64,000 nucleotides of DNA from Nocardiopsis sp. FR4 (lineage in GTDB: Bacteria > Actinomycetota > Actinomycetes > Streptosporangiales > Streptosporangiaceae): contig NZ_VWVV01000014.1 in assembly GCF_009830945.1 (NCBI RefSeq), forward strand, positions 110,895-174,894. The letters run 5' to 3'. The position numbers and the translations under genes are program-made. Position 1 is the first letter of the stretch. Every line of letters begins with the position of its first letter. Positions 16,354 to 26,390 of this stretch are shown piece by piece. Under the pieces are notes generated by a model that saw only the letters and a list, made by a program, of their open reading frames with translations, did not search any database and was not told the DNA's origin.

Positions 16354-18393
16354 ATGCGCTTGCTTCCCGGACGGTTCCTCGCCCGTGTCACCGCGCTCCC
16401 CGCGATCGCCGTCTCGGCCTGGCTCCTGGTGGGCTTCCCGCTCCTGGCCCTGGGCGCCCTCACCCCGCTGACGGCAGCCGTCCTCGGGGTGCCCGCCGTG
16501 GTCGCGGCCTGCGCGCTGCTCCCCCGGCTCATCCCCGACCCGGACGAGGACGTGCCCTGGTGGCCGGTGGTCCTGGTCCTGGCGGTCACGGCCGCCTTCG
16601 CGGTCGTGCAGGTCGCCTACCACGCCGAGGCACTCGTCATCCGCCGCGACCCGGCCTCCTACGCCATGTACACCGCGTGGATCGCCGAGAACGGGTACCT
16701 GCCCATCCCCCAGCAGCGCGAACTCATCGCGGGCGACGACCCCTCGCTCAGCTACCAGAGCCTGGCCCACTACGAGCGCGGCGACGTGATCTGGCCCCAG
16801 TTCATGGCCGGGGCGCCGCTGGTGACCTCGATCGGCTACTGGCTGGGCGGGCTCGACGGCATGCTCGTCACCACCCCCTTCCTGGGCGCCCTGGGCGTGC
16901 TCACCTTCGCCGGGCTCACCGCCCGCCTGGTCGGGGCGCGCTGGGCCCCGCTGGGAGCCCTCGTCCTGGCCCTGTGCCTGCCCCAGCAGTGGGTCAGCCG
17001 CTTCACCTACAGCGAGCCGCTCACCCAGATCCTCCTGCTGGGCGGTCTGATCCTGGCCTACGACGCCCTCGCGCGACGCACCGGCCCGCGCGAGCGGTGG
17101 TCGGCCGCGCACACGCTGGCCGTCTCGGCGGGCCTGGTGTTCGGCCTGGCCCTGGTGGTGCGCATCGACGCGCTCCGCGACCTGCTGCCCGTGGTGGGCT
17201 TCGTCGGCCTGCTGCTGCTCGCCCGGCGCGGGCAGGCCCTGCCGATGCTCGGCGGCCTGGCCGCCGGGGTCGGCCTCGGCCTGTACGCGGGCTACGGCCT
17301 CTCCAGGCCCTACCTGGACTACCTGTCCGACTCACTGAACCCCCTGCTGCTGATCAGCGCCGCGGTCCTGGCGCTCACGGTCGCGGCCACCGCCGCCCTG
17401 TGGCGGTACGGGATCCCGCACGCCGAGCGCGTCCGCTGGCTGCCCAACACGGTGGCCGCGCTCGCCCTGCTCGCCATGGTCCTGTTCGCGGTCCGGCCGC
17501 TGCTGTGGCCCGACTACGGCCACGGCAGCGACTTCACCGACGGCTGGGTGGCCTACGTCCAGGAGCGCGAGGGCCTGTGGCCCATCGAGGGCAGCCGCAC
17601 CTACTACGACATGAGCCTGTACTGGGTGGGCTGGTACGTGGGCCTGTCCACCGTCCTGTTCGCCTCGCTCGGCGTCGCCCTCGTACTGCGCCGCCTCGTC
17701 CAGCGGCGGGACCCGCAGTGGCTGCTGCCCGCCATGCTGCTGGTGTGGACGGTGGCCACCACCCTGCTGCGCCCCGCCATCACCCCGGACCACCCCTGGG
17801 CCAGCAGGCGCCTGATCGTGCTGGTCATCCCGGCGTTCGTCCTGTTCGCGGTCTGGTTCGTGGCCAGGTTCACCCGCTACTGCACCGTCCCGGGCGGCCG
17901 CACGGTCGCGGCCCGCGGGCTGCCCGTCGCGGTCGGCGCCGTGGCCGTGGCCGCGATGGTCGCGCCGACCGCGGCGACCTCGGCCGCGGGCATCATGGGC
18001 TACCGGCAGGACGTGGGCACGGTCGCGGCCACCCACCGACTGTGCGCCGCGCTGCCCGAGGACGCCTCGGTGGTCGTGGTCGACTCCGGGATGGCCAGCA
18101 ACTACATGCCGCTGCTGCGCAACGTCTGCGGCGTGCCCACCGCCGCCATGAACGAACCCACCCCCGAGGACGTGGACCGCGTCGTCGCCGAGATCCACGA
18201 GCGCGGCCGGGACGCCGTGCTCGCAGCCGAGCAGTGGGAGCTGCTGGACCACCTCACCGGGGGCGCGGCGGAGCCCGAGCGGCCCTTCCACGTCATCGCC
18301 CGGATGGACCCGAGTACCCTCATGGAGCCGCCGACCGGCTCCTGGGCCTTCACCGGAAGCGTGTGGGTGTCCGTCCTCCCCGCCCGGCCCTGA
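16354..18393 (+). CDS. Multi-span membrane glycosyltransferase-like protein (GT-C type)
   Basis: 679 residues with about 12 hydrophobic helices. After the third helix a long extracytoplasmic loop carries RRDPASYAMYTAWIAENGYL, i.e. acidic/Arg residues where GT-C enzymes bind a lipid-phosphate sugar donor, and DGMLVTTPFLGALGVLTFAG is typical of the PMT/ArnT-like core. The last 150 residues form a soluble outer domain. With the downstream GT2 and GT4 genes (43-nt and -4-nt gaps) it forms a three-gene glycosylation operon. The acceptor is unknown; wall polysaccharide, glycolipid or protein are all possible. Confidence 0.75.
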   Translation: MRLLPGRFLARVTALPAIAVSAWLLVGFPLLALGALTPLTAAVLGVPAVVAACALLPRLIPDPDEDVPWWPVVLVLAVTAAFAVVQVAYHAEALVIRRDPASYAMYTAWIAENGYLPIPQQRELIAGDDPSLSYQSLAHYERGDVIWPQFMAGAPLVTSIGYWLGGLDGMLVTTPFLGALGVLTFAGLTARLVGARWAPLGALVLALCLPQQWVSRFTYSEPLTQILLLGGLILAYDALARRTGPRERWSAAHTLAVSAGLVFGLALVVRIDALRDLLPVVGFVGLLLLARRGQALPMLGGLAAGVGLGLYAGYGLSRPYLDYLSDSLNPLLLISAAVLALTVAATAALWRYGIPHAERVRWLPNTVAALALLAMVLFAVRPLLWPDYGHGSDFTDGWVAYVQEREGLWPIEGSRTYYDMSLYWVGWYVGLSTVLFASLGVALVLRRLVQRRDPQWLLPAMLLVWTVATTLLRPAITPDHPWASRRLIVLVIPAFVLFAVWFVARFTRYCTVPGGRTVAARGLPVAVGAVAVAAMVAPTAATSAAGIMGYRQDVGTVAATHRLCAALPEDASVVVVDSGMASNYMPLLRNVCGVPTAAMNEPTPEDVDRVVAEIHERGRDAVLAAEQWELLDHLTGGAAEPERPFHVIARMDPSTLMEPPTGSWAFTGSVWVSVLPARP

Positions 18394-18436
18394 CCCCGGC
18401 CCCTCCGCCGTCCCCGAACCCGCCGAGAAGGAACCC

Positions 18437-19360
18437 ATGAGCGACACACGCGACCAGCACGCCGAGGAACCACCGGTCCGCGTGACCATCGTGCTGCCCT
18501 GCTACAACGAGGAGGACCACGTCCTCGACGAGGTCAAGCGGATCTGCGCCGCCATGGACGGGTCCGACTACACCTACGAGCTGCTGGCCGTGGACGACGC
18601 CTCCACCGACGACACCCTGGCCCGGCTGCGGGACGCGGAGGGCCTCCACCCGCACATGCGCGTGATCGCCTTCGGGCACAACGGCGGTTCGGGCACCGTG
18701 CGCCGGATCGGGAGCCAGCGGGCCCGGGGCGAGTTCGTCGTGTGGACCGACGCGGACATGAGCTACCCCAACGAGCGCATCCCCGAGCTGGTCGCCATGC
18801 TCGACGCCGACCCGGGGATCGACCAGGTCGTGGGCGCGCGCACCCAGGAGATGGGCAGCCACAAGGCGCTGCGGGTCCCCGCCAAGTGGGTCATCCGCAA
18901 GATCGCCGAGCGCCTCACCAACACCCGCATCCCCGACCTGAACTCCGGGCTGCGGGTGTTCCGCCGCGATGTCGCACGCCCCTACCTGCGGCTGCTGCCG
19001 CCCGGGTTCTCCTGCGTCACCACCATCACGCTGGCCTTCCTGTCCAACCAGCACCCCGTCAGGTACGTGCCGATCGAGTACGCCAAGCGGGCGGGGAAGT
19101 CCAAGTTCCACTTCGTCAGTGACGCCTACCGGTACATCCTCCAGGTGCTGCGCATGGTGATGTACTTCAACCCGCTCAAGGTGCTGATGCCGCCCGCCCT
19201 GGTACTGCTCGGCCTCGGCGCGGCCAAGTTCGTCTTCGACCAGGTGCGCAACCCCCTGTACATCCCCAACAACACCGTCATGATCCTCATGACCGGGCTG
19301 ATCATCGCCGCGATCGCGCTGCTGGCCGACCTGATCGTGCGCTCCCGGGAGGGCGCGTGA
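18437..19360 (+). CDS. Family 2 glycosyltransferase, polyprenyl-phosphate type
   Basis: 307 residues. GT-A fold: VTIVLPCYNEEDHVLDEVKR (nucleotide-sugar binding), AVDDASTDDT, and VVWTDADMSY with the metal-binding DAD. RVFRRDVARPYL and YAKRAGKSKFHFVSDAYRYI match the DPM1/DPG-synthase style tail that recognises polyprenyl phosphate. Two C-terminal helices (about 243-263 and 277-297) anchor it. It probably makes a polyprenyl-phosphate sugar used by the GT-C protein encoded just upstream. Ribosome-binding site GAAGGAA; the stop overlaps the next start (GTGA). Confidence 0.9.
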   Translation: MSDTRDQHAEEPPVRVTIVLPCYNEEDHVLDEVKRICAAMDGSDYTYELLAVDDASTDDTLARLRDAEGLHPHMRVIAFGHNGGSGTVRRIGSQRARGEFVVWTDADMSYPNERIPELVAMLDADPGIDQVVGARTQEMGSHKALRVPAKWVIRKIAERLTNTRIPDLNSGLRVFRRDVARPYLRLLPPGFSCVTTITLAFLSNQHPVRYVPIEYAKRAGKSKFHFVSDAYRYILQVLRMVMYFNPLKVLMPPALVLLGLGAAKFVFDQVRNPLYIPNNTVMILMTGLIIAAIALLADLIVRSREGA

Positions 19361-20478
19361 GCGGGGACGGCGCCACCCGGGTCGCCCTGGTGGGACCCGC
19401 ACACCCCTACAAGGGCGGCGGCGCCCGGCACACCACCGAACTCGCCCACCGGCTGCGGGCGCTCGGCCACCCCACGGTCGTGGAGTCCTGGCGGGCGCAG
19501 TACCCGGCGGCCCTCTACCCGGGACGGCAGACCATCGAGGACCCTGAGGGCGAGCCCTACCCCGATACCCGCCACGAGCTGGCCTGGTACCGGCCCGACG
19601 GGTGGTGGCGGACCGGGCGGATGCTGGCGCGCGAGGCCGACCTGGTGGTGCTCACCCTGTTCTCGCCCGTGCAGGTGCCCGCCTACCTCGGCGTCCTCGC
19701 GGGCGTGCGGTCCCGGCGGCGTGCGGGCGCGCGGGTCGTGGCGCTGTGCCACAACGTGCTGCCCCACGAGCGGCGGGCCGTGGACGTGTCCCTGGTGCGC
19801 GCCCTGCTGCGCCGGGTGGACGGGGTGGTCACGCACTCGCCCGAGCAGGCCCGCCTGGCCGGGGGGCTGCGGGGACCGGGCCGGGGGGACGCGGTGGTCG
19901 CTCCGATGCCCCCGCACCTGCCCGAGACCGGTGGGGCCGCCGACCCGGTGCCGGGGGAGCGGCGGCACCTGCTCTTCCTGGGCATCGTGCGCCCCTACAA
20001 GGGGGTCGACCTGCTGCTGCGGGCCCTGGCCGAGGGCGCGCCCGAGGACGTCACGCTCACCGTGGCCGGGGAGTTCTGGGGCGGTACCGGGGAGCTGGCG
20101 GCCCTGGCCGGGGAACTCGGGATCGCCGACCGGGTGCGCCTGCGGGACGGCTACGTGCCCGCCGACCGGCTGCCGGAGCTGTTCGCCGCCGCGGACGCCG
20201 TGGTGCTGCCCTACCGGACCGCCACCGCCACCCAGAACGTGTGGCTGGCGCACGAGCACGGAGTGCCGGTGGTGGCCACCCGCGCCGGGACCCTCCCCGA
20301 CCATGTGCGGGAGGGAGTCGACGGGCTGCTGTGCGCGCCGGGAGACGCCGCGGACCTGGCCCGCGCGCTGAAGGCCCTCTACGCGCCCGGCGAGCCCGAG
20401 CGGCTGCGCGCCGGGGTCCGGCCGGTGGACCCCGAGCCCTACTGGCGGGCCTACACCGAACGGCTGCTGGGGGCCTGA
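19357..20478 (+). CDS. Family 4 glycosyltransferase
   Basis: 373 residues, soluble GT-B fold. The N-terminal GPAHPYKGGGARHTTELAHR is the acceptor-side glycine loop; LFLGIVRPYKGVDLLLRALA begins the donor domain; EHGVPVVATRAGTLPDHVRE then GVDGLL is the GT4 E-x7-E-like region (EHGVPVVATRAG). GTG start overlaps the previous stop by 4 nt, implying coupled translation. Donor and acceptor sugars cannot be read from sequence. A strong bidirectional terminator follows directly. Confidence 0.88.
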   Translation: MSGDGATRVALVGPAHPYKGGGARHTTELAHRLRALGHPTVVESWRAQYPAALYPGRQTIEDPEGEPYPDTRHELAWYRPDGWWRTGRMLAREADLVVLTLFSPVQVPAYLGVLAGVRSRRRAGARVVALCHNVLPHERRAVDVSLVRALLRRVDGVVTHSPEQARLAGGLRGPGRGDAVVAPMPPHLPETGGAADPVPGERRHLLFLGIVRPYKGVDLLLRALAEGAPEDVTLTVAGEFWGGTGELAALAGELGIADRVRLRDGYVPADRLPELFAAADAVVLPYRTATATQNVWLAHEHGVPVVATRAGTLPDHVREGVDGLLCAPGDAADLARALKALYAPGEPERLRAGVRPVDPEPYWRAYTERLLGA

Positions 20479-20511
20479 GCCCCTCCCCGGGCACGGAGCC
20501 CGGGGAGGGGC
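20479..20511. terminator. Bidirectional hairpin terminator
   Basis: A perfect 14-bp stem GCCCCTCCCCGGGC (20479-20492) / GCCCGGGGAGGGGC (20498-20511) with loop ACGGA. It starts immediately after the GT4 stop and ends 20 nt before the stop of the convergent CU044_5270-type gene. Confidence 0.8.
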
Positions 20512-20530
20512 TCGGGAACGGAGCCCCGGA

Positions 20531-21622
20531 CTACTGGGGCCACTCCTCGGTCCAGCCGATGGACTCGTACAGCCAGTAGCGGAGCACGTCACCGGGCTCG
20601 GCCCAGTCGGCGTCCGCGGCCGCGGGCTCCACCACGGCCTCCTCGACGGAGAGCGGAAGTCCCGTCCGCGGATCGAGGAGGATCCGGTGTTCGGAACTGC
20701 CCAGATCGCCCCTGTCGACGTCGTAGGCCACACCCACGGCGGTCCGCCCGGAGACGTCGGTCACCCCCTCGAGCACGCGGACGCCGGGGATGTCCGCGAG
20801 CACGGCGTACACGCCCGCCCGCACGTCGGGCGGCAGCGGGTAGGGCAGCACGGACCGGACGGGTTCGGCCTCGTGCTGCGAGCCCGGGCCGCGGTAGCCC
20901 GTCCGCAGCATTTCCGCCAGTTCCGCGGGATCGGAGGGCAGCCGCCGGAGCTGTTCCACGGTCAGGTTCTGTGTTCCCAGGGGGAAGTCGGGGGACCGGG
21001 GTCCGTTCAGCACACCGTAGACACCGCCGGTCTCGGGGACCTCCCCGCTCAGGGAACCGCTCACCCCGGTCCAGCGGGTGGGGGAGCCGTCCCGTTCCCA
21101 CGCCTCCCGGTCGTCCTCGGCCATCAGCGCCCAGTCCGCCGACACCGCACGGCCCACGGCGGACTCCCGCTCCATGTCCGTCCAGTTCTCTAGGGTGTGC
21201 AGTGCGTACACCCCGTAGCGGTCGCCCTCGGGCCCCACGCCCAGGGCGTTGCCGTAGACGACGCGCTCGTACCAGACCGGGCCGTCGGGCGCCCCGGAAC
21301 GCGCGGCCTCGATCACGGGGGCCATGACCTCCGCCGCCGTGCGGTCACCGCCCCGGTCCTCCTCCTCGGAGGACTCGTCGGCGGGGCCCGCGACGACTGT
21401 GTCCGGGCCCCCGGCGGGAAACAGGACGAGGAAGGCGAACACCGCGGCCGCGACGAGCAGGGCCCCTCCGGACAGCGCCAGGGGGAGGAGCGGGTTCACC
21501 GGCCGGGCGCGGGGCGCGCGTTCCGAACCGCCCGGGCGCCAGCCCGTGCGCAGGGCCAGTTCCTCCGGAGCGGCTTCGGGGACGTCCGCCCTCAGGCGGC
21601 GCAGGTGGTCGAGCTCGTTCAC
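20531..21622 (-). CDS. CU044_5270 family membrane protein, partner of an ECF sigma factor
   Basis: 363 residues from GTG 21622. A short cytoplasmic N-terminus (VNELDHLRRLRADVPEAAPE) resembles the sigma-binding helix of anti-sigma-like proteins; one membrane helix (about residues 51-73) follows, then a large outer domain containing WTDMERESAVG, PSDPAELAEMLRTGY, VLADIPGVRVLEGVTDVSGR and VEEAVVEP, the CU044_5270 pattern. The GTG overlaps the sigma stop codon (GTGA), so the two are made together. Likely role: an anti-sigma or signal sensor across the membrane, inferred from pairing. Confidence 0.8.
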   Translation of the reverse strand: MNELDHLRRLRADVPEAAPEELALRTGWRPGGSERAPRARPVNPLLPLALSGGALLVAAAVFAFLVLFPAGGPDTVVAGPADESSEEEDRGGDRTAAEVMAPVIEAARSGAPDGPVWYERVVYGNALGVGPEGDRYGVYALHTLENWTDMERESAVGRAVSADWALMAEDDREAWERDGSPTRWTGVSGSLSGEVPETGGVYGVLNGPRSPDFPLGTQNLTVEQLRRLPSDPAELAEMLRTGYRGPGSQHEAEPVRSVLPYPLPPDVRAGVYAVLADIPGVRVLEGVTDVSGRTAVGVAYDVDRGDLGSSEHRILLDPRTGLPLSVEEAVVEPAAADADWAEPGDVLRYWLYESIGWTEEWPQ

Positions 21623-22224
21623 CGGGTCTCCTCCTTGGCGGACGTGGCGGTCGCGGCGAGCGAGGCGCGCACCCGGGCACGCGCCCGATGCAGCCGGGAG
21701 CGCACGGTGCCCAACGGGATACCGAGGACCAGGGCGGTCTCCTCGTAGGTCAGCTCTCCCCAGGCGACCAGCAGCAGTACGTCCCGGTCGCCCTTGGAGA
21801 GCCTGGCCAGGGCCGCGGCCAGGCTGGTCGAGAGCGAGGTGGCGTCCACGCGTTCCGCGGCGCGGTCGGCGAAGCCCTCCATGACGGGGTCCACGCCGGT
21901 CCGGGCCAGGGCCCGGTACTGGCGCGTCTCGGAACGGTGGTGGCGGCGCACGAGGTTGGCGGCGATCCGCCACAGCCAGGGCCGGGCATCGGGCCGGTCG
22001 GGGTCGTAGCGGTGGCGCTTGCGGAAAGCGGTGTGGAAGGTCTCGGCCACCACGTCGTCGGCGTCCCGGCTTCCCAGGCGACGGGCGACGTAGCGGTGCA
22101 GGGCGGGCGCGTGGCGGCGGAAGATCTCGCCGAACAGTGCCGGCTCCTCCAGTGAGCGCAGGATGACGTCCGCGTCGGGTTCAGAGCCCTCGGGCGCGGT
22201 GGCCCGGGAGGCGCCAGCTGTCAT
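21619..22224 (-). CDS. ECF-type RNA polymerase sigma factor
   Basis: 201 residues from ATG 22224 (MTAGASRATA); an ATG at 22236 is equally possible. Region 2: LFGEIFRRHAPALHRYVARR, ADDVVAETFHTAFRKRHRYD and PWLWRIAANLVRRHHR. Region 4: LAALARLSKGDRDVLLLVAW, ELTYEETALVLGIPLGTVRS then RLHRARARVRA. No zinc-type anti-sigma gene is present; instead the partner is the CU044_5270-type membrane protein. The regulon is unknown; ECF factors usually control their own operon. Signal unknown. Confidence 0.93.
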   Translation of the reverse strand: MTAGASRATAPEGSEPDADVILRSLEEPALFGEIFRRHAPALHRYVARRLGSRDADDVVAETFHTAFRKRHRYDPDRPDARPWLWRIAANLVRRHHRSETRQYRALARTGVDPVMEGFADRAAERVDATSLSTSLAAALARLSKGDRDVLLLVAWGELTYEETALVLGIPLGTVRSRLHRARARVRASLAATATSAKEETR

Positions 22225-22414
22225 GGGGGATCCCATCGCGTGGCGTGGTCTCGGGGGTGGTCTCACACCGGTAGTAGCCCGATCCCCCGAAGAGGGTTCG
22301 CGCGATTCCGAGCCATCGCCGTGTGACGGTGGTCACCGTCCGCCGTCGCGGGCCCGGCCGCTCCGCTCTCCCCAGCCCACCGGCGGCAGCGCGTCCCGGC
22401 CGCTCCCGGTGCTC

Positions 22415-23371
22415 TCAGGCCCTCGGCTCGGGCACCGGCCCGGCCGCCGGGGCGGCCCGCCCGGACAGCAGTACCGACAGGCCCGCCCAGCCCACGTCCG
22501 CCACCGTCATCACCAGACGCGAGAGCACCGCCACCACCAGCGCGGCACCGGCGTCCACCACCGGGGCCAGCGCCACCACCAGGACCGCCTCGCGCACCCC
22601 CAGCCCGGCCGGGGCGAACACCACCAGCAGACCGAGCGTCCACGCCAACGCGTACGCGCCCACCGCCGGCCCCAGCGACCGCAGGGGGTCGCCGCCCACG
22701 CCGCAGACCAACACCCACACGTGCAGCCCCAGCGGAACCCACGCCACCAGGGTCCACCCCACCGAGGCGGCCACCGCCCGGCCCCGCACCTCCAGGGGTC
22801 CGGCCTCGGCCACCTCCCGGAACCGCGCGAACGGACGGGCCGCCAGCCGGATGCCCCAGCCCACCACGCGCGGGTGCAGCGCGGCGAGCAGCAGCGGCGC
22901 CAGCGCCAGCGCCCACCACCAGCGCCGGGCCGCCTCCGCCGACGACAGCGGCAGGGCCACCCCGGCCACCGCCAGGCTCACCGCGACCGTCACCGCCACC
23001 GCGAGCAGGGTCGCCGCCGCGCCGCGCGACCGCGGCACCCGCCAGTCGCGGGCCAGTTCCACCTGCGCCACGAAGGCCCACACGGAGCCCGGCAGGTACT
23101 TGCCGAGCTGTCCCACGAACATCACCCGGGCCGCCGCCCGGCGGGGCAGGGGAGAGCCCATCCCGGCCAGCAGAGCCCGCCAGGCGAGCATCTGCGCGGT
23201 CAGACCCGCCATGCCCGCCAGCACCGCCGCGGGCAGCGCCCACAGCGGCAGCGACGCGGCCGCCTCGCGCGCCTGCGCCCAGTTGGCCCACAGGGCCCAC
23301 CCCGCGCACACGCACACCAGCAGCACCAGCGCCCACCGCACCCAGGGGGAGTTGCGCAGCCGACTCAGCAC
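22415..23371 (-). CDS. Lysylphosphatidylglycerol-synthase-TM-like flippase (UPF0104 type)
   Basis: 318 residues from GTG 23371, preceded by GAAGAAGGGG. About eight hydrophobic helices with the marker segments [20 protein letters not shown] and [20 protein letters not shown], the two conserved stretches of the LPG-synthase transmembrane / UPF0104 family. Stand-alone members are thought to move lipid-linked sugars or phospholipids across the membrane. It lacks the cytoplasmic synthase domain of MprF. Position between the glycosyltransferase operon and fbiC suggests, but does not prove, a role in envelope glycan export. Confidence 0.85.
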   Translation of the reverse strand: MLSRLRNSPWVRWALVLLVCVCAGWALWANWAQAREAAASLPLWALPAAVLAGMAGLTAQMLAWRALLAGMGSPLPRRAAARVMFVGQLGKYLPGSVWAFVAQVELARDWRVPRSRGAAATLLAVAVTVAVSLAVAGVALPLSSAEAARRWWWALALAPLLLAALHPRVVGWGIRLAARPFARFREVAEAGPLEVRGRAVAASVGWTLVAWVPLGLHVWVLVCGVGGDPLRSLGPAVGAYALAWTLGLLVVFAPAGLGVREAVLVVALAPVVDAGAALVVAVLSRLVMTVADVGWAGLSVLLSGRAAPAAGPVPEPRA

Positions 23372-23539
23372 GTGGTCCCCTTCTTCCTCGTCCCTGCCGA
23401 CCCTACGCCGTCCGGCCCACACGCCCGGTCCGCGCCCCCGCAGCGTCGGCGCGGCCGACGACCGTTCCGGCCGCGGTGACGGTCCGCACACCACGGGTGG
23501 GACCGGAGGTGCGTGCACACGTGCGAAGAGGCCGGGGCG

Positions 23540-23545
23540 TAGGGT
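23540..23545 (+). promoter_or_regulatory. -10 box of fbiC (leaderless)
   Basis: TAGGGT ends 7 nt before the fbiC ATG at 23553, and no ribosome-binding site precedes the ATG. A -35 match is not obvious. Confidence 0.45.
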
Positions 23546-23552
23546 GCGCTCT

Positions 23553-26180
23553 ATGAGTGGTGCGAACGACCCGGCCCCCGTCCCCTCCCCGACCCCGTCC
23601 GCCATGCGCAGGGCACTGGCCCGCGCCAGGGACGGCAAGGCCCTCGACGTCACCGAGGCGGAGGTGCTCCTGCACGCCCGGGGCGAGGACCTGGAGACCC
23701 TCCTCGAACACGCCGGAAGGGTGCGCGACGCGGGCCTGGAGGCCGCGGGCCGCCCCGGCGTCATCACCTACAGCCGCAAGGTGTTCCTCCCGCTGACCCG
23801 CCTGTGCCGCGACCGCTGCCACTACTGCACGTTCGCCACGGTGCCCGGACGCCTGGAGGCGCCGTTCCTGTCGCCCGACGAGGTCCTGGAGACCGCCCGC
23901 CGGGGCGCGGCGATGGGCTGCAAGGAGGCCCTGTTCACCCTCGGCGACCGGCCCGAGGACCGCTGGCGGCAGGCGGCCGAGTGGCTCAACGCCCACGGCT
24001 ACGACGACACCCTGTCCTACGTCCGGGCCATGGCCATCATGGTGCTGGAGGAGACCGGCCTGCTCCCGCACCTGAACCCCGGCGTGCTCAGCTGGGCCGA
24101 CTTCCAGCGGCTCAAACCGGTGGCCCCGTCCATGGGGATGATGCTGGAGACCACCTCCACCCGGCTGTTCACGGAGCGGGGCCAGGCCCACTACGGGAGC
24201 CCCGACAAGGACCCGGCGGTGCGGCTGCGCGTGCTGGAGGACGCTGGCCGCTCCAGCGTCCCCTTCACCACCGGCATCCTCCTGGGCATCGGCGAGAACA
24301 CCGCCGAACGCGCCGAGTCGATCTTCGCGATGCGCGGGGCCGCCCGGAGGTACGGGGGCGTCCAGGAGGTCATCGTGCAGAACTTCCGGGCCAAGCCCGC
24401 GACCGCGATGATGCACCGGCCCGACGCCGAACGCGAGGAGATGGCCGCCGCGATCGCCGTCACCCGCCTGGTCATGGGCCCCAAGGCGCACGTGCAGGCG
24501 CCGCCCAACCTCATCGGCGCCGAGCACGGCGGTGTGGACGAGTACGGGCTGATGATCCGCGCGGGCATCGACGACTGGGGCGGGGTCTCCCCGCTGACCC
24601 CCGACCACGTCAACCCCGAGCGGCCCTGGCCGCAGATCGACGACCTGGCCGAGCGCACCGCCTCCCACGGCTTCACCCTGCGCGAGCGGCTCACCGTCTA
24701 CCCCGAGTACGTCCGGGCGGGCGAGCCCTGGCTGGACCCGCGCGTGGCCGGGCACGTGGCCGCGCTCGCCGACCCCGAGACCGGGCTGGCCCGCGAGGAC
24801 GCGCCGGTCGTGGGCCGCCCCTGGCAGGAGCCCGAGGCGGTACTGGTCTCCTCGGGGCGCACCGAGCTGCACACCGAGATCGATACCGAGGGCCGCACCG
24901 GCGACCGGCGCGGCGACTTCGACGCGGTCTACGGCGACTGGGACGAGCTGCGCCCGGGCGTGGACCGCGAGGGGGCCGCCCCGCGCAGGTTCGACCCCGA
25001 CATCGCCGCCGCGCTGCGCAGCGCCGAGGCCGATCCCGCCGGGCTCTCCGACGACGAGGCGCTCGCCCTGCTGCACGCCGACGGACCCGAGCTGGAGGCG
25101 CTGGCCTCCCTGGCCGACCGGGTGCGCCGCGACGCGGTCGGCGACGACGTCACCTTCGTGGTGACCAGGAACATCAACTTCACCAACGTCTGCTACACCG
25201 GCTGCCGGTTCTGCGCCTTCGCCCAGCGCCGCACCGACGCCGACGCCTACACGCTCTCCCTGGAACAGGTGGCCGACCGCGCCGAGGAGGCGTGGCGTGC
25301 CGGGGCGACCGAGGTGTGCATGCAGGGCGGCATCCACCCGGACCTGCCCGGCACGGCCTACTTCGACATCGCCGCGGCCGTGCGCGAGCGCGTCCCGGAC
25401 ATGCACGTCCACGCGTTCAGCCCGATGGAGGTCGTCAACGGGGCGGCGCGCGCCAACCTGCCGGTGCGCGAGTGGCTGCTGCGCGCCCGGGAGGCCGGTC
25501 TGGGCTCGGTGCCCGGCACCGCGGCCGAGATCCTGGACGACGAGGTCCGCTGGATCCTCACCAAGGGCAAACTGCCCGCCAGCGAGTGGATCGAGGTCAT
25601 CACCTCCGCGCACGACCTGGGCATCCCCACCACGTCCACGATGATGTACGGGCACGTGGACTCGCCCCGGCACTGGGTGGCGCACATCAAGCTGTTGCGC
25701 TCGCTCCAGGAGCGCGCGGTGGGGCGCAACGGCCGCCGCGGCTTCACCGAGTTCGTGCTGCTGCCGTTCGTGCACACCAACGCGCCCATCTACCTGGCCG
25801 GGCTGGCCCGCACCGGGCCGACCGTGCGGGAGAACCGGGCGGTGCACGCCCTGGCCCGCCTGCTGCTGCACGGGCACATCGACAACATCCAGTGCTCGTG
25901 GGTCAAGCTCGCCGAGGACACCTGCCGCCAGCTGCTCGCCGGCGGGGTGAACGACGTGGGCGGAACCCTCATGGAGGAGACCATCAGCCGGATGGCCGGG
26001 TCGGGGCAGGGGTCCTTCAAGACCATCAGCGACATCCGCGCGCTGGTCGAGCCGACGGGCCGCCCGGTGCGCCAGCGCACCACCACCTACGGCCCGGTGC
26101 CGGAGGAGCGCGTACGGGCCGCCGAGGCCAGCGACGGCGTGGCGCCCAGCCTCCTGCGCCCGACGCTGCCCCTGGTGTAG
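23553..26180 (+). CDS. fbiC: FO synthase, CofG-CofH fusion
   Basis: 875 residues. Makes the deazaflavin FO from tyrosine and a pyrimidine precursor, the chromophore of coenzyme F420. Two radical-SAM halves: CofG half with CRDRCHYC (Cys 85, 89, 92) and CofH half with CYTGCRFC (Cys 547, 551, 554), each binding a 4Fe-4S cluster. The fused form is the actinobacterial arrangement. Other anchors: [20 protein letters not shown] and [20 protein letters not shown]. It is followed by two GC-rich hairpins and the convergent chitinase gene. fbiA and fbiB lie 3.3 kb away on the other strand. Confidence 0.97.
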   Translation: MSGANDPAPVPSPTPSAMRRALARARDGKALDVTEAEVLLHARGEDLETLLEHAGRVRDAGLEAAGRPGVITYSRKVFLPLTRLCRDRCHYCTFATVPGRLEAPFLSPDEVLETARRGAAMGCKEALFTLGDRPEDRWRQAAEWLNAHGYDDTLSYVRAMAIMVLEETGLLPHLNPGVLSWADFQRLKPVAPSMGMMLETTSTRLFTERGQAHYGSPDKDPAVRLRVLEDAGRSSVPFTTGILLGIGENTAERAESIFAMRGAARRYGGVQEVIVQNFRAKPATAMMHRPDAEREEMAAAIAVTRLVMGPKAHVQAPPNLIGAEHGGVDEYGLMIRAGIDDWGGVSPLTPDHVNPERPWPQIDDLAERTASHGFTLRERLTVYPEYVRAGEPWLDPRVAGHVAALADPETGLAREDAPVVGRPWQEPEAVLVSSGRTELHTEIDTEGRTGDRRGDFDAVYGDWDELRPGVDREGAAPRRFDPDIAAALRSAEADPAGLSDDEALALLHADGPELEALASLADRVRRDAVGDDVTFVVTRNINFTNVCYTGCRFCAFAQRRTDADAYTLSLEQVADRAEEAWRAGATEVCMQGGIHPDLPGTAYFDIAAAVRERVPDMHVHAFSPMEVVNGAARANLPVREWLLRAREAGLGSVPGTAAEILDDEVRWILTKGKLPASEWIEVITSAHDLGIPTTSTMMYGHVDSPRHWVAHIKLLRSLQERAVGRNGRRGFTEFVLLPFVHTNAPIYLAGLARTGPTVRENRAVHALARLLLHGHIDNIQCSWVKLAEDTCRQLLAGGVNDVGGTLMEETISRMAGSGQGSFKTISDIRALVEPTGRPVRQRTTTYGPVPEERVRAAEASDGVAPSLLRPTLPLV

Positions 26181-26215
26181 GGCCGTGGGAGGGGCCGCCG
26201 ATCTCCCGGCCCCGC

Positions 26216-26249
26216 CCGTGGAGGCGCTTCCGTGCGAGGGCCTCCACGG
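26216..26249 (+). terminator. Hairpin after fbiC
   Basis: Perfect 10-bp stem CCGTGGAGGC (26216-26225) / GCCTCCACGG (26240-26249). A further palindrome GGAGGCGCCTCC lies at 26264-26275. No T-run. Confidence 0.6.
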
Positions 26250-26284
26250 AGGGACTTCCGCGCGGAGGCGCCTCCGGGTATGAG

Positions 26285-26323
26285 GGCGGCCCGTCACGGG
26301 TCGGGAGTGTGTGACGGGCCGCC
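26285..26323 (-). terminator. Hairpin after the chitinase gene
   Basis: Perfect 12-bp stem GGCGGCCCGTCA (26285-26296) / TGACGGGCCGCC (26312-26323) with a 15-nt loop, 68 nt beyond the chitinase stop. Together with the hairpin at 26216 it separates the convergent fbiC and chitinase genes. Confidence 0.6.
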
Positions 26324-26390
26324 GGGGCGCCGCGTGCGGTGAGGAGGGGGAGCCGGGGGTCCGCACGCGGCCTGTGTGGTGGGCGGAGGG

